Assembly: GCF_003856975.1 (NCBI RefSeq)
Contig: NZ_CP033107.1
Coordinates: 1-64,000 of the forward strand
DNA length: 64,000 nt
Direction: 5' to 3'
Source of the DNA: Plantibacter sp. PA-3-X8
GTDB taxonomy: Bacteria > Actinomycetota > Actinomycetes > Actinomycetales > Microbacteriaceae
A program made the translations under genes and the position numbers. Below the pieces are notes generated by a model. The model ran no database searches. It was not told the DNA's origin and saw only the letters and a program-made list of their open reading frames with translations. The number at the start of each line of letters is the position of its first letter. The stretch's first letter is position 1. Shown in pieces: positions 18,348 to 27,346 of the stretch.

Positions 18348-19526
18348 CTAGTGCTTGGCGCTCGCCTTCAGGACCTTCGCGAGCGCGCGGTCGAGGTCGG
18401 CGATGAGGTCGGCGACGTCCTCGATGCCGACCGACAGCCGGACGACGTTCTCGGGGACCGCCAGCTCCGTGCCCTTCACCGAGGCGTGCGTCATCTGCGC
18501 CGGCAGGCCGATGAGCGACTCGACGCCACCGAGCGACTCGGCGAGCGCGAAGAGCTTCGTCTTCTCGACGAGGCGCGTGGCTGCAGCCGGGCCACCGACG
18601 AGCGCGAGCGACAGCATGCCGCCGAACCCGGACATCTGGCGGGCGGCGAGCTCGTGACCGGGGTGGCTCTCGAGGCCCGGGTAGTAGACGCGCTCGACGG
18701 CGGCGTGGCCGTCGAGGAACTCCGCGATCGCCTGCGCGTTCGCGCTGTGCTGGCGCATGCGCACCGCGAGGGTCTTGATGCCGCGGGTCGTGAGCCACGC
18801 GTCGAGCGGGGCCGAGACCGCGCCCGCGGCGAACTGCACGAAGCCGAGCTGCTCGGCGAGCTCGTCGTCGTTCATGATGATGGCGCCACCGAGGACGTCG
18901 GAGTGACCGCCGAGGTACTTGGTCGTCGAGTGCACGACGATGTCGGCCCCGAGCGAGAGCGGCTGCTGCAGCGCCGGCGAGGCGAAGGTGTTGTCCACGA
19001 CGGAGAGCACCTCGTGGCGGTGCGCGAGGGCCGCAAGTGCCGCGATGTCGCTGATCTTCATGAGCGGGTTGCTCGGCGTCTCGACCCACAGCAGCTTCGT
19101 GCGGCCCGGGATGATCGCCGCTTCGACGGCCGCGAGGTCGCCGAGGTCCACGACCGTGTGCTCGATGCCCCAGGCGCCGTGCACCCGGTTGATCAGCCGG
19201 TAAGTACCGCCGTAGACGTCGTTGCCGATGACGATGTGGTCGCCAGGGCGGAGGGCCGTGCGGATGAGCGCGTCCTCGGCGGCGAGGCCGGAGGCGAAGG
19301 AGAAGCCGTGCTTCGCACCCTCGAGCGCGGCGAGCTGCGTCTCGAGCGCCGTGCGGGTCGGGTTGGCGGAGCGGCTGTACTCGTAGCCGCCGCGGAGCCC
19401 GCCGACGCCGTCCTGGACGAAGGTCGACGTCTGGTAGATCGGCGGGATGATCGCCCCGGTGGTGGGGTCGAACTCCTGTCCGGCGTGGATGCTGCGGGTG
19501 GCGAAGCCGTGGTCGTGCTTGCTCAT
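18348..19526 (-). CDS. Cystathionine gamma-synthase/gamma-lyase (PLP enzyme)
   Basis: This 392-residue Cys/Met-metabolism PLP enzyme has its Schiff-base lysine at Lys203 in HSTTKYLGGHSD and a phosphate site near SGLAAEDA. It starts on the ATG at 19526; the open frame upstream lacks family similarity. It lies 133 bases downstream of the cystathionine beta-synthase gene in the same direction, which favours reverse transsulfuration (cystathionine to cysteine, gamma-lyase) over methionine synthesis. Sequence alone does not separate lyase from synthase in actinobacteria. Confidence 0.9.
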   Translation of the reverse strand: MSKHDHGFATRSIHAGQEFDPTTGAIIPPIYQTSTFVQDGVGGLRGGYEYSRSANPTRTALETQLAALEGAKHGFSFASGLAAEDALIRTALRPGDHIVIGNDVYGGTYRLINRVHGAWGIEHTVVDLGDLAAVEAAIIPGRTKLLWVETPSNPLMKISDIAALAALAHRHEVLSVVDNTFASPALQQPLSLGADIVVHSTTKYLGGHSDVLGGAIIMNDDELAEQLGFVQFAAGAVSAPLDAWLTTRGIKTLAVRMRQHSANAQAIAEFLDGHAAVERVYYPGLESHPGHELAARQMSGFGGMLSLALVGGPAAATRLVEKTKLFALAESLGGVESLIGLPAQMTHASVKGTELAVPENVVRLSVGIEDVADLIADLDRALAKVLKASAKH

Positions 19527-19659
19527 GGGTGACTCTTTCGGTTCAGGATTCGGGGAGGTGTCGGGGTGGGCGACCGGTCGGACTGGCCCGGTCACCGGGG
19601 TCGGGCGTGGTCGGGACATCGCCCGGACTCCGCCCACACGACCTGCATGCCGCCCACGC

Positions 19660-21024
19660 TCAACCCGCCAGGTAGGTGAGGAGGTCGTGCCGCGTGATGA
19701 CGCCGATCGGCTTGCCACCGTCGGTGACGAGGAACGCCGGGGCGGAACCGAGTGCCGCGCGCGCCGCCGGGATGGACTCACCGAGACCGATGAGCGGCAG
19801 CGGGTCGCCGACGAACGCGCTCGCGGCGTCGTTCATCTTGGCCGCGCCGCTGAAGACGGCGTCCATGAGGCTGGCCTCGTCGATCGCACCGACGACCTCG
19901 CCCATCACCACGGGCGGCTCGGCGCTCAGCACCGGGAGCTGCGAGACGCCGTACTCGGTCATGATGTCGACGACGTCGCGGACGGTGTCGCTCGGGTGCA
20001 CGTGCACGAGGTCCGGCATCTCCGAGCCCTTGCCACGGAGGATGTCGCCCACCGTGCGGTCGTCGGCGACCTCGCTGAAGCCGTAGGACTGCAGCCAGGA
20101 GTCGTTGAAGATCTTGCCGAGGTAGCCGCGCCCGCCGTCGGGCAGGAGGACGACGACCACGGCGGACGCCGGGAGGTCGCGCGCCGCGACGAGAGCGGCC
20201 TGGACCGCCATGCCGCTGGAGCCGCCCACGAGCAGTCCTTCTTCGCGGGCGAGGCGACGTGTCATCGCGAACGACTCGGCGTCGGTGACGGCGATGATCT
20301 CGTCGGGGATGGACGGGTCGTATGCGGTCGGCCAGAAGTCCTCGCCGACGCCCTCGACGAGGTACGGACGCCCGGTGCCGCCGGAGTAGACGGAGCCCTC
20401 CGGGTCTGCGCCGATGATGCGCACGCCGCCCTCGGAGACCTCCTTGAGGTACTTGCCCGTCCCGGAGATGGTGCCTCCGGTGCCGACGCCCGCGACGAAG
20501 TGGGTGATCTCGCCCTCGGTGTCGCGCCAGATCTCGGGACCGGTCGACTCGTAGTGGCTGCGCGGCCCGTTCGGGTTCGCGTACTGGTTGGGCTTGAACG
20601 CGCCCGGGATCTCGGCGGTGAGGCGGTCGGACACGCTGTAGTACGAGTCGGGGCTGTCGGGAGCGACGGAGGTGGGCGTGACGACGATCTCCGCACCGTA
20701 TGCGGTGAGCACGTTCCGCTTGTCCTCGCCGACCTTGTCGGGCAGGACGAACACGCAGCGGTACCCGCGCTGCTGGGCGACGAGGGCGAGGCCGACGCCG
20801 GTGTTGCCGGAGGTGGGCTCGACGATCGTGCCGCCCGGCTTGAGGTCGCCCGACGCCTCGGCGGCGTCGATGATGCGCGTCGCGATGCGGTCCTTCGAGG
20901 AGCCGCCCGGGTTGAGGTACTCGACCTTGACGAGCACGGTGGCCGCGATGCCCTCGGTGACCCGGTTGAGCTTGACGAGGGGCGTGTTCCCGATGAGATC
21001 GAGGACGGAGTCTGCGTAGTTCAT
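19660..21024 (-). CDS. Cystathionine beta-synthase with CBS domain pair
   Basis: This 454-residue enzyme joins homocysteine and serine to cystathionine. PLP binds at Lys44 (NPGGSSKD) with SGNTG (72-76) and GTGGTISG as phosphate loops. After about residue 330 a pair of CBS regulatory domains follows (VHPSDTVRDVVDIMTEYGVSQLPV and PIGVITRHDLL). There is no N-terminal haem domain, as usual in bacteria. It is first gene of a two-gene transsulfuration unit. The CBS pair makes it more likely a true beta-synthase than a plain O-acetylserine sulfhydrylase. Confidence 0.92.
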   Translation of the reverse strand: MNYADSVLDLIGNTPLVKLNRVTEGIAATVLVKVEYLNPGGSSKDRIATRIIDAAEASGDLKPGGTIVEPTSGNTGVGLALVAQQRGYRCVFVLPDKVGEDKRNVLTAYGAEIVVTPTSVAPDSPDSYYSVSDRLTAEIPGAFKPNQYANPNGPRSHYESTGPEIWRDTEGEITHFVAGVGTGGTISGTGKYLKEVSEGGVRIIGADPEGSVYSGGTGRPYLVEGVGEDFWPTAYDPSIPDEIIAVTDAESFAMTRRLAREEGLLVGGSSGMAVQAALVAARDLPASAVVVVLLPDGGRGYLGKIFNDSWLQSYGFSEVADDRTVGDILRGKGSEMPDLVHVHPSDTVRDVVDIMTEYGVSQLPVLSAEPPVVMGEVVGAIDEASLMDAVFSGAAKMNDAASAFVGDPLPLIGLGESIPAARAALGSAPAFLVTDGGKPIGVITRHDLLTYLAG

Positions 21025-21218
21025 GTCTGCAATCTGTTCCTGTGGTGCGTCACCGCACGACTCTCGCGTGCGTCACCGGATGGCTGGGGCGGCTGAGGCG
21101 GCATCCCGGCAGGGACGGTTCAGCGGGGACAGCAGGAACACGACAGGCGGGGACGCATGCTGACCACCCTACCCGGCGAGTGCAGGGAACGCAGCTGGAT
21201 GACGGGGCCGATCCGACG

Positions 21219-21524
21219 TCAGTGGATCGCGACGAGTCGCTGCCGCGGACCGAGGGCCGAGACAGCCGAGGACGCGAGCCGGACGGCGAGGGTCAGCACC
21301 ATGAGGACACCGATGACCGTGAGTACGACCGCGGCGAGCAGCAGCACCGCGAGGAGCGCCGGGAGTCGGCGAAGCGCGAGCTCGACCGGGCGACGACGGG
21401 GTGTCCCGTCCGCCCCGAGTGCTTCCAGGTGGCCCTCGCCCGCCATGGCCGCCGCGACGAGTTCGAGCGTGGCGCGCGCGCCGGATCCGAGCCGTGCGGT
21501 CGAGGTGCGTAGCGCTTGGGACAT
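21219..21524 (-). CDS. Small membrane protein of unknown function
   Basis: A 101-residue frame starting at ATG 21524 with AGAAGGG upstream. It has one long hydrophobic segment, LPALLAVLLLAAVVLTVIGVL, about residues 54-80, which may be one long or two short helices, between an Ala/Arg-rich N-terminus and a basic C-terminus. Third-position GC bias fits coding, and no competing gene occupies 21025-21698. I do not recognise a family. The open frame extends far upstream, antisense to the mntR-like gene, and that part is not credible. Confidence 0.45.
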   Translation of the reverse strand: MSQALRTSTARLGSGARATLELVAAAMAGEGHLEALGADGTPRRRPVELALRRLPALLAVLLLAAVVLTVIGVLMVLTLAVRLASSAVSALGPRQRLVAIH

Positions 21525-21698
21525 CACGTGGCCCTTCTCGTCGGTTGGATCGGTGTTCGCGGGTGCGAGGACTCGACCGTAGCAGTCGGGTGCCCCGTTC
21601 GGGGGTGCCGGTTCCCATTCTGCCAGGCGGGCGTGAACGCGCGGTGGCCTGCCGACGGCCGCATGATGGACGCGCACCGCGCTCCCTAGACTGGAGGC

Positions 21699-22376
21699 AT
21701 GACCGTCTCCGGCCTCTCCGCCGTCTCCCAGGACTACCTCAAGACGATCTGGACGACTTCCGAGTGGGCCGACGAGTCGGCCACCGTCAAACTGCTCGCG
21801 GATCGCATGGGCGTCCGTCCCGCGACCGCCTCCGACGCCGTGAAGCGACTCGCCGCCCAGGGACTCGTCGTGCACGAGCCCTACGGCAGCATCGAGCTCA
21901 CCCCCGCCGGGCAGGCGCACGCGGTCGCGATGGTGCGGCGGCACCGGCTCATCGAGACCTTCCTCGTCGAGATGCTCGGCTACGGCTGGGACGAGGTCCA
22001 CGACGAGGCGGAGATCCTCGAGCACGCGGCGAGCGACACGATGATCGAGCGCATCGACGCCGCGCTCGGCCACCCGATCCGCGATCCCCACGGCGACCCG
22101 ATCCCCTCTGCCGACGGTACCCCGCACCGCCCGGACGCGGTCCGGTTGAACGAGGCGCCGTCCGACAGCCCACTGACGGTGTGCCGCATCTCGGACGCCG
22201 ACCCGGAGACCCTCCGCCATCTGAGCACCCTCGGCATCGTCCTCGACACCGAACTCAGCGTGGACGACCACCGTGCGTTCGCGGGCGAACTGGAACTCCG
22301 ACTCACCGCCACCGGCACCCGCCTCACGCTCGGTCGCCTCGCCGCCGATGCCGTCTGGGTGACGGTCGTCGCCTGA
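21699..22376 (+). CDS. MntR/DtxR-family metal-dependent regulator
   Basis: A 225-residue iron- or manganese-dependent repressor. The winged helix (residues 8-60) includes SATVKLLADRMGVRPATASDAVKRL, and metal-binding/dimer residues follow in MVRRHRLIETFLVEMLGYGWDEVHDEAEILEH. The C-terminal third is a FeoA/SH3-like domain. TAGACT (21687-21692) ends 6 bases before the ATG, so transcription may begin at the start codon. It faces the convergent MntH transporter gene, whose promoter carries TTAGC/GCTAA repeats, so a manganese sensor is the likelier role. Confidence 0.86.
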   Translation: MTVSGLSAVSQDYLKTIWTTSEWADESATVKLLADRMGVRPATASDAVKRLAAQGLVVHEPYGSIELTPAGQAHAVAMVRRHRLIETFLVEMLGYGWDEVHDEAEILEHAASDTMIERIDAALGHPIRDPHGDPIPSADGTPHRPDAVRLNEAPSDSPLTVCRISDADPETLRHLSTLGIVLDTELSVDDHRAFAGELELRLTATGTRLTLGRLAADAVWVTVVA

Positions 22377-22427
22377 TCGCCGGCATCTCCGTTCGCCGAT
22401 GTTCCGGCGAGCGAACCGCCGGGCTGA

Positions 22428-23681
22428 TCACCCGAAGAACGTCAGCACGATGAGCGCGACGTTCAGCGTGACGATGAGGGCGACCACGATCCAGGCGAAC
22501 ACGCGGGTGGCGAGCTGGTCGACGTGGACACCCATGATCCGCCGGTCGCCCGTGTAGCGCACGAGCGGGATGAGCGCGAAGGGGATGCCGAGGCTGAGGA
22601 ACACCTGGCTGAGCACGAGCGCGGTGGTCGGGTCGATGCCCGCAGCCAAAATGACGAGCGCCGGGATCAGGGTGATCACGCGTCGGGCGAGCAACGGGAT
22701 GCGCACCTTGAGGAGCCCGCCCATGATCGCCGCTCCCGCGTAGGCGCCCACCGAGGTCGAGGCGAGCCCCGATGCCAGCAGGCCGATGGCGAAGATCACG
22801 CCGATGACCGGCCCGAGCGCAGCGGTGATCGCCGCGTGCGCGCCCTCGATCGAGTCCGTCCCCTCAACGCCGCCGAGCGACGCGGCCGCGAGCAGCAGCA
22901 TCGCGATGTTCACCGCTCCGGCGAGGACGAGTGCCGCCGCGACGTCCCAGCGGGTCGCCACGATGAGCCGACGGACGGCACCGTCGCTCGTCTGGACGCC
23001 GTGCCGGTCCCGACTGAGCGAGGAGTGGAGGTAGATCGCGTGCGGCATGACCGTCGCGCCGAGCATGCTCGCGGCGAGCAGGACCGTCGCCGTGCCCTCG
23101 AACCGCGGCACCAGGCCACCGGCCGCGGCACCCCAGTCGACGGGACTGACGAACAGACCGGCGAGGAAGCCGACGGCGATGACGGCGAGGAGCGTCAGGA
23201 TCGCGAACTCGAAATGCCGCTGGCCGTACCAGTTCTGCACGGCGAGGAGCACGATCGAGAAGACCCCGACGATGACGCCGCCGAGCACGAGCGGGATCCC
23301 GAACAGCAGGTACAGCGCCACGGCGCCGCCGATCACTTCGGCGAGGTCGGTCGCGGCGGCGACGAGCTCCGCCTGCACCCAGTAGAGCCGACGCGGCCCG
23401 GTGCGCAGTCGCGAGCCGAGCAGCTCGGGCAGGCTCTGCCCGGTGACGAGGCCGAGCTTGGCGGAGAGGTACTGGACGAGCACGGCCATCGCGTTCGCGG
23501 CGACGAGCACCCAGACGAGCAGGTAGCCGTACTGGGCTCCCGCCGTGAGGTTGGCCGCGACGTTCCCGGGATCGACGTAGGCGATCGCCGCCACGAAGGC
23601 GGGCCCGAGGAGGAACAGGAGTCGTGGTCCGCGGGGCGCGCGGGTCGTCGGAGCGGCGAGGTCACTGGTCACGTCGGCCAT
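22428..23681 (-). CDS. mntH: Nramp-family Mn2+/H+ symporter
   Basis: This 417-residue, 11-helix transporter has both Nramp metal-site motifs: DPGN in helix 1 (AIAYVDPGNVAANLTAG) and MPHAIYLHSSL in helix 6, whose Met-Pro-His matches manganese-type members. It imports Mn2+ (also Fe2+) with protons. The gene converges on the MntR-like regulator gene, and inverted repeats directly upstream of its start fit repression by that protein under metal-replete conditions. Confidence 0.92.
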   Translation of the reverse strand: MADVTSDLAAPTTRAPRGPRLLFLLGPAFVAAIAYVDPGNVAANLTAGAQYGYLLVWVLVAANAMAVLVQYLSAKLGLVTGQSLPELLGSRLRTGPRRLYWVQAELVAAATDLAEVIGGAVALYLLFGIPLVLGGVIVGVFSIVLLAVQNWYGQRHFEFAILTLLAVIAVGFLAGLFVSPVDWGAAAGGLVPRFEGTATVLLAASMLGATVMPHAIYLHSSLSRDRHGVQTSDGAVRRLIVATRWDVAAALVLAGAVNIAMLLLAAASLGGVEGTDSIEGAHAAITAALGPVIGVIFAIGLLASGLASTSVGAYAGAAIMGGLLKVRIPLLARRVITLIPALVILAAGIDPTTALVLSQVFLSLGIPFALIPLVRYTGDRRIMGVHVDQLATRVFAWIVVALIVTLNVALIVLTFFG

Positions 23682-23720
23682 GTTAGCAAGACCGAGCTAC
23701 ATTTGTTAGACGAAGCTAAC
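23682..23720. promoter_or_regulatory. Candidate MntR operator pair upstream of mntH
   Basis: GTTAGC (23682-23687) faces AGCTAC (23695-23700), and GTTAG (23705-23709) faces GCTAAC (23715-23720). Two adjacent imperfect inverted repeats built on TTAGC/GCTAA abut the ATG at 23681. They resemble DtxR/MntR boxes. Confidence 0.6.
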
Positions 23721-23847
23721 TCTTGGATTCACCGGCTGTCTGCTTGGATGAGCCTGAGAATCGACTGCGCATCGTCAGGCACCGGAACGGCCCCCGGAAG
23801 CCGATCTGGTTCGATAGTTACGCATACAACTTTTTCGAGAGGCCCCC

Positions 23848-24552
23848 GTGACCCCTGCAGCAGATCGCCCCAAGAACACCCCCGTCCCGCCCGCCGTCAA
23901 GCAGCAGAGCGTGAAGCAGGAGCGCGAAGCCCAGCGTCAGGCCAAGGTAGCCGCCTTCAAGCAGGCGCAGAAGCGGAAGAACCGCAACCGCCGCATCGGG
24001 ATCTGGGCCGGTGTCGTGGGCGGTGTGGCCGTCATCGCGGTCCTCATCACGAGCGTCGTCCTCACCCTGCCGAAGAACGCCAGCTACCCCGGCGGTGGCA
24101 CCGGCACCGGCCAGGACATCGCGGGCGTGGAGCTGTTCCAGAACACCTCGGAACACGTCGAGGGCACGGTCGACTACCCGCAGAACCCGCCGGCCGGTGG
24201 CCCGCACAACCAGTACTGGCTGAACTGCGGCATCTACACCGAGGAGCAGACCAACGAGAACGCGGTCCACTCCCTCGAGCACGGCGCGATCTGGGTCACC
24301 TACGACCCGTCCCTCAGCGACGCGGAGCTCACGAAACTCAAGGAGCTGCTCCCCACCACGTACGTCGTCCTGTCGCCGAAGTCCGACCTCCCCTCGCCGA
24401 TCGTGCTGAGCGGCTGGAACTCCCAGCTGCAGGTCAACAACGCGAGTGACGCGCGCATCGCCGACTTCTTCGAGGAGTTCTGGAAGAGCAACAACGTCCC
24501 GGAACCCGGCGCGGCCTGCACCGGCGCGATCGACGGTCCCGGCAAGGTCTGA
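23848..24552 (+). CDS. DUF3105 membrane-anchored protein
   Basis: This 234-residue protein begins with a very basic, Gln/Lys-rich cytoplasmic segment (residues 10-50), then one transmembrane helix (about 52-74), then an outward-facing DUF3105 domain with NPPAGGPHNQYWLNCGIYT and NAVHSLEHGAIWVTY. The conserved His and Cys residues look like ligands for a metal, but I know of no proven function. The GTG start has GAGAGG upstream. The next gene starts 4 bases after its stop, a pairing seen often in actinobacteria. Confidence 0.82.
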   Translation: MTPAADRPKNTPVPPAVKQQSVKQEREAQRQAKVAAFKQAQKRKNRNRRIGIWAGVVGGVAVIAVLITSVVLTLPKNASYPGGGTGTGQDIAGVELFQNTSEHVEGTVDYPQNPPAGGPHNQYWLNCGIYTEEQTNENAVHSLEHGAIWVTYDPSLSDAELTKLKELLPTTYVVLSPKSDLPSPIVLSGWNSQLQVNNASDARIADFFEEFWKSNNVPEPGAACTGAIDGPGKV

Positions 24553-24556
24553 TCCG

Positions 24557-25345
24557 TTGACCCCGGCGAGCACACCCGACGCACCGGCGACCGGTGAACC
24601 GGCCGACGGCGGCGTGACCGACGAGGAACTCGCCGCCTGGGAGGCGCAAGGCTCCCCCGACGGCTCCAGCCGGACGCGCATCGTCATCGCCGCGATGGCC
24701 GTCATCGCGATCATGGTCGCCGCGGCGATCGGCTTCTCGGTCGGTCGACTCAGCACGCTCGCCGACCCGACACCCACCACGACGAGCGCCGAGGCAGGCT
24801 TCTCGCGCGACATGCAGGTGCACCACAACCAGGGCGTGGAGCTCGCCATGATCATCCGCGACCGGACGGACGCGGTCGACGTGCGCACCCTCGCGTACGA
24901 CATCGCGACCACCCAGGCGCAGCAGTCGGGCCAACTGTACGACTGGCTCGTCCAGTGGAACCTGCCGCAGGGTTCGCGGCAGCCGGACATGACGTGGATG
25001 ACGCTCCCCACGCTCACGGGCGCGAGCGGCCATGCGCACGGCGGTGACACGGCGACCCCGGGGTCCACCCACACCCCGGGCGACCCGATGCCGGGCCTCG
25101 CCACCCCCGCCCAGATCGACCAGCTGACGGCGTCGTCCGGACTCCAGGCGGAGCGGGTGTTCCTCACGCTGATGATCGCCCACCACCAGGGCGCGGTCGA
25201 GATGGCCGAGGCGCTGCAGCCGCGGACCACGAACGCGACCGCGCTGGCCTTCACGCGCGCGGTCATCGCGAGCCAGCAGGCGGAGATCGAGCTCATGACC
25301 CGCATGCTCGACGACCGGGGCGGGCCGGTCGACCTCGCCGGCTGA
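24557..25345 (+). CDS. DUF305 ferritin-like membrane-anchored protein
   Basis: This 262-residue protein has a single N-terminal anchor (IVIAAMAVIAIMVAAAIGF, about residues 42-60) and an extracytoplasmic DUF305 domain. It carries the two hallmark motifs MQVHHNQGVELA and MIAHHQGAVEMA, which supply paired histidines in a four-helix bundle thought to bind metal, possibly copper. The central insertion is His/Gly/Pro/Thr-rich. I chose TTG at 24557, 4 bases after the DUF3105 stop with AAGG upstream; an in-frame GTG near 24614 is an alternative. It forms an operon with the DUF3105 gene. Confidence 0.82.
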   Translation: MTPASTPDAPATGEPADGGVTDEELAAWEAQGSPDGSSRTRIVIAAMAVIAIMVAAAIGFSVGRLSTLADPTPTTTSAEAGFSRDMQVHHNQGVELAMIIRDRTDAVDVRTLAYDIATTQAQQSGQLYDWLVQWNLPQGSRQPDMTWMTLPTLTGASGHAHGGDTATPGSTHTPGDPMPGLATPAQIDQLTASSGLQAERVFLTLMIAHHQGAVEMAEALQPRTTNATALAFTRAVIASQQAEIELMTRMLDDRGGPVDLAG

Positions 25346-25462
25346 CCCCTCCCGTCGACCGCCCGGGCGACGGGCGGGCTCCGACAAGGGGCTAGCCAGA
25401 ACCCGGCCGACGGCGAAGAATGATCCCGACGCCCGAACGGGCCCGATGAACAGGAGCGACGA

Positions 25463-25672
25463 ATGGCACTCGACGACATCACCAAGAAGGCTCAGGAATT
25501 CCTGAAGGACAACAAGGTCAAGGACGCGCTGAAGAGCGAACAGGCCGAGGACATCAGCGACAAGCTCCTCGGCAGCGTGGCCGACGCGGCCAAGAAGGTC
25601 ACCGGCGGCAAGTTCGACGAGCAGATCGACGGCGCCCGCGACGCGGCGGACAAAGCCGTAGGCAACGAGTAG
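25463..25672 (+). CDS. MT0933-like small protein (so-called antitoxin family)
   Basis: A 69-residue, highly charged, probably helical protein with AGGAG 8 bases before ATG. The pattern KKAQEFLKDNKVKDALKSEQ ... KKVTGGKFDEQIDGARDAADK matches the MT0933/Rv0909 family, which databases label antitoxin. No toxin gene lies beside it: the next gene is convergent and upstream is DUF305. A stand-alone stress-type protein is at least as likely. A GC-rich hairpin follows it. Confidence 0.72.
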   Translation: MALDDITKKAQEFLKDNKVKDALKSEQAEDISDKLLGSVADAAKKVTGGKFDEQIDGARDAADKAVGNE

Positions 25673-25692
25673 TCCCCGGCTCGACACGCGTG

Positions 25693-25722
25693 ACGGCCGG
25701 GTCCCGACGGGCGCCCGGCCGT
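25693..25722. terminator. GC-rich hairpin between convergent genes
   Basis: ACGGCCGGG (25693-25701) pairs with CCCGGCCGT (25714-25722). It lies 20 bases after the small-protein stop and before the end of the convergent gene. Confidence 0.65.
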
Positions 25723-25765
25723 TCGTGTCTGCGCCGGTCAGCGCTCGATCGTCATTCCGGGTCGA

Positions 25766-26275
25766 TCAGTGCCCGTCGACGCCGGCGTCGACGGGGTTGC
25801 TCCGGAACCGGTCGAGCGCGATGGCCACGAGTTCGGGAGCGGACAGGTGCGTGTCCTGCATCAGGTCCGAGAGGACTTCTGATGCGCGTCCGCTGAGCGT
25901 CAGTTGCACGGTCGCGGAGCGGTCTTCATCGACACCGCTCAGCGCGCGACGACGTTCGCCCAGGCTGAGAATGGCCGACCGCAGATAGGTGCGGCTCGCG
26001 ACGGTGTCGATCTCCCATCGGCCGGCGCGACGGTTCGCGACGACATTGCCGCGACGGATGTTCGTCATGAGCGACGCTCGGCTCACATGGAGCTTCGCGG
26101 CGAGTTCCGCCGTCCGGACCGGACGGGGGAGGTCGTCGATGAAGTCCTCGACGAGCGCCTCCCGGAGGAGCTCCCAGGCGACGTCCGGAGGGAGCGGCGC
26201 ATCGGGCATGCTGCCGCCGTCCTGCAGCGGACCCACCCACGCGGTCGTGGGGGCGTCGCGTTCGGTCATCGTCAT
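25766..26275 (-). CDS. Helix-turn-helix protein of unknown function
   Basis: A 169-residue protein starting at ATG 26275 after GGAGGGG. Residues 58-100 (TAELAAKLHVSRASLMTNIRRGNVVANRRAGRWEID) read as an excisionase/MerR-type winged helix-turn-helix. The C-terminal 55 residues resemble a short ribbon- or CopG-like segment (SATVQLTLSGRASEVLSDLMQD). It may be a small DNA-binding protein, for example an antitoxin, but no partner is adjacent. Its monocistronic setting gives no further clue. Confidence 0.6.
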   Translation of the reverse strand: MTMTERDAPTTAWVGPLQDGGSMPDAPLPPDVAWELLREALVEDFIDDLPRPVRTAELAAKLHVSRASLMTNIRRGNVVANRRAGRWEIDTVASRTYLRSAILSLGERRRALSGVDEDRSATVQLTLSGRASEVLSDLMQDTHLSAPELVAIALDRFRSNPVDAGVDGH

Positions 26276-26384
26276 CGCCCCTCCAAGGTTCCGGCGCTCG
26301 AACCTCAAGCATGCTCGGTGCCCGTGGAAAGCGCGTCCCCCAATGCGGGTTGCCCGCGTTCGCGGGGTGCCGGCCCGAAACGAC

Positions 26385-26414
26385 GCACCCCGTCCACCAG
26401 GGCGGACGGGGTGC
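26385..26414 (-). terminator. Terminator hairpin after the aquaporin gene
   Basis: GCACCCCGTCC (26385-26395) pairs perfectly with GGACGGGGTGC (26404-26414), 18 bases beyond the stop codon. There is no T-run, as is common in very GC-rich genomes. Confidence 0.75.
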
Positions 26415-26432
26415 GGGCGACGCTCGGACGAC

Positions 26433-27224
26433 TCAGCTGCGGTTCGCGACCGGTCGGGAACCCACCGGGCGGGTCCCCTCGAACAGGATCCGGTAGCTGA
26501 ATCCGGCGATCAGCGCGCCGATGATCGGGAACACGATGAACACCCAGACCTGCGCGAGCCAGTCGGCCCCGCCGAAGATGGCGGTCGCGATGGAGCGCGC
26601 CGGGTTGAGCGAGCCGTTGTCGATCGGGATCGCGATCAACAGGAACAGCGTGAGCGTGCCGCCGATGGCGATCGGCGCGAAGCCCGCGGCGGCCCGCGTG
26701 TGCGTGACGCCGAGGATGACGTAGAGGAAGAGTGCGGTGATGACGACCTCGATCACGATCGCCGAGACGAGTCCGAATCCGCCGGGCGAGAGCTCACCGA
26801 ACCCGTTCGAGACGAAGCCGCTCGCGACGGCCTTGTCGAGGAATCCTGCCGGTCCGCCGGCCGCGAGGCCGAACACCGCGAGCGCACCGAGGAACGCTCC
26901 GACGAGCTGCGCGAGGATGAACGTCCACGTCGCACGCCAGGGGAACCGACCGGCGGCGGCGAGCCCGAGCGTCACCGCCGGGTTGAAGTGCCCGCCGGAG
27001 ATAGGGCCGAACGCGTAGGCGGCGATGGTCACCGAGAGGCCGAGGGCGATCGCCACCCCGAGGAAACCGACGCCCAGGGGGTTGGAGGTCTCCTCGCCGA
27101 AGAACGCGGAGAAGGTCGCCGTCCCGACGAGACCGAAGACCAGCAGGAAGGTGCCGGCCAGCTCTGCGAGGAGTTGCGACGCGGTGGTCGGTTCGACGGA
27201 GGGTGGGACTTCCGGGGAGGACAT
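26433..27224 (-). CDS. Aquaporin (MIP family)
   Basis: A 263-residue channel with six helices and both half-helix boxes, SGGHFNPAVTLG and NGSLNPARS. It should carry water and perhaps small solutes across the inner membrane; the aromatic/arginine filter looks AqpZ-like (Arg after the second NPA). It lies 122 bases downstream of the GntR gene in the same direction, at the end of a cluster with a mechanosensitive channel and a membrane sensor, which suggests a shared role in osmotic adjustment. Confidence 0.9.
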   Translation of the reverse strand: MSSPEVPPSVEPTTASQLLAELAGTFLLVFGLVGTATFSAFFGEETSNPLGVGFLGVAIALGLSVTIAAYAFGPISGGHFNPAVTLGLAAAGRFPWRATWTFILAQLVGAFLGALAVFGLAAGGPAGFLDKAVASGFVSNGFGELSPGGFGLVSAIVIEVVITALFLYVILGVTHTRAAAGFAPIAIGGTLTLFLLIAIPIDNGSLNPARSIATAIFGGADWLAQVWVFIVFPIIGALIAGFSYRILFEGTRPVGSRPVANRS

Positions 27225-27346
27225 CTGGGCTCTTCTCGCTCGAGGTGACGACGTGGACGCGGAGCTCTGGCGAGCACCGCGCCATCAGCAGACTATTGCC
27301 CCGCGTCCCACCGGCGACAGCCCCGAGGTCAGCATGTCGCCGTCGC

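Noticed and set aside
21525..22271. Long extension of the small membrane protein gene
   Set aside because: It would be antisense to the well-supported MntR-like gene, and the sequence has no family resemblance.
25463..25672. Toxin-antitoxin pair
   Set aside because: The family name says antitoxin, but no toxin-like gene lies next to it and family members often stand alone.
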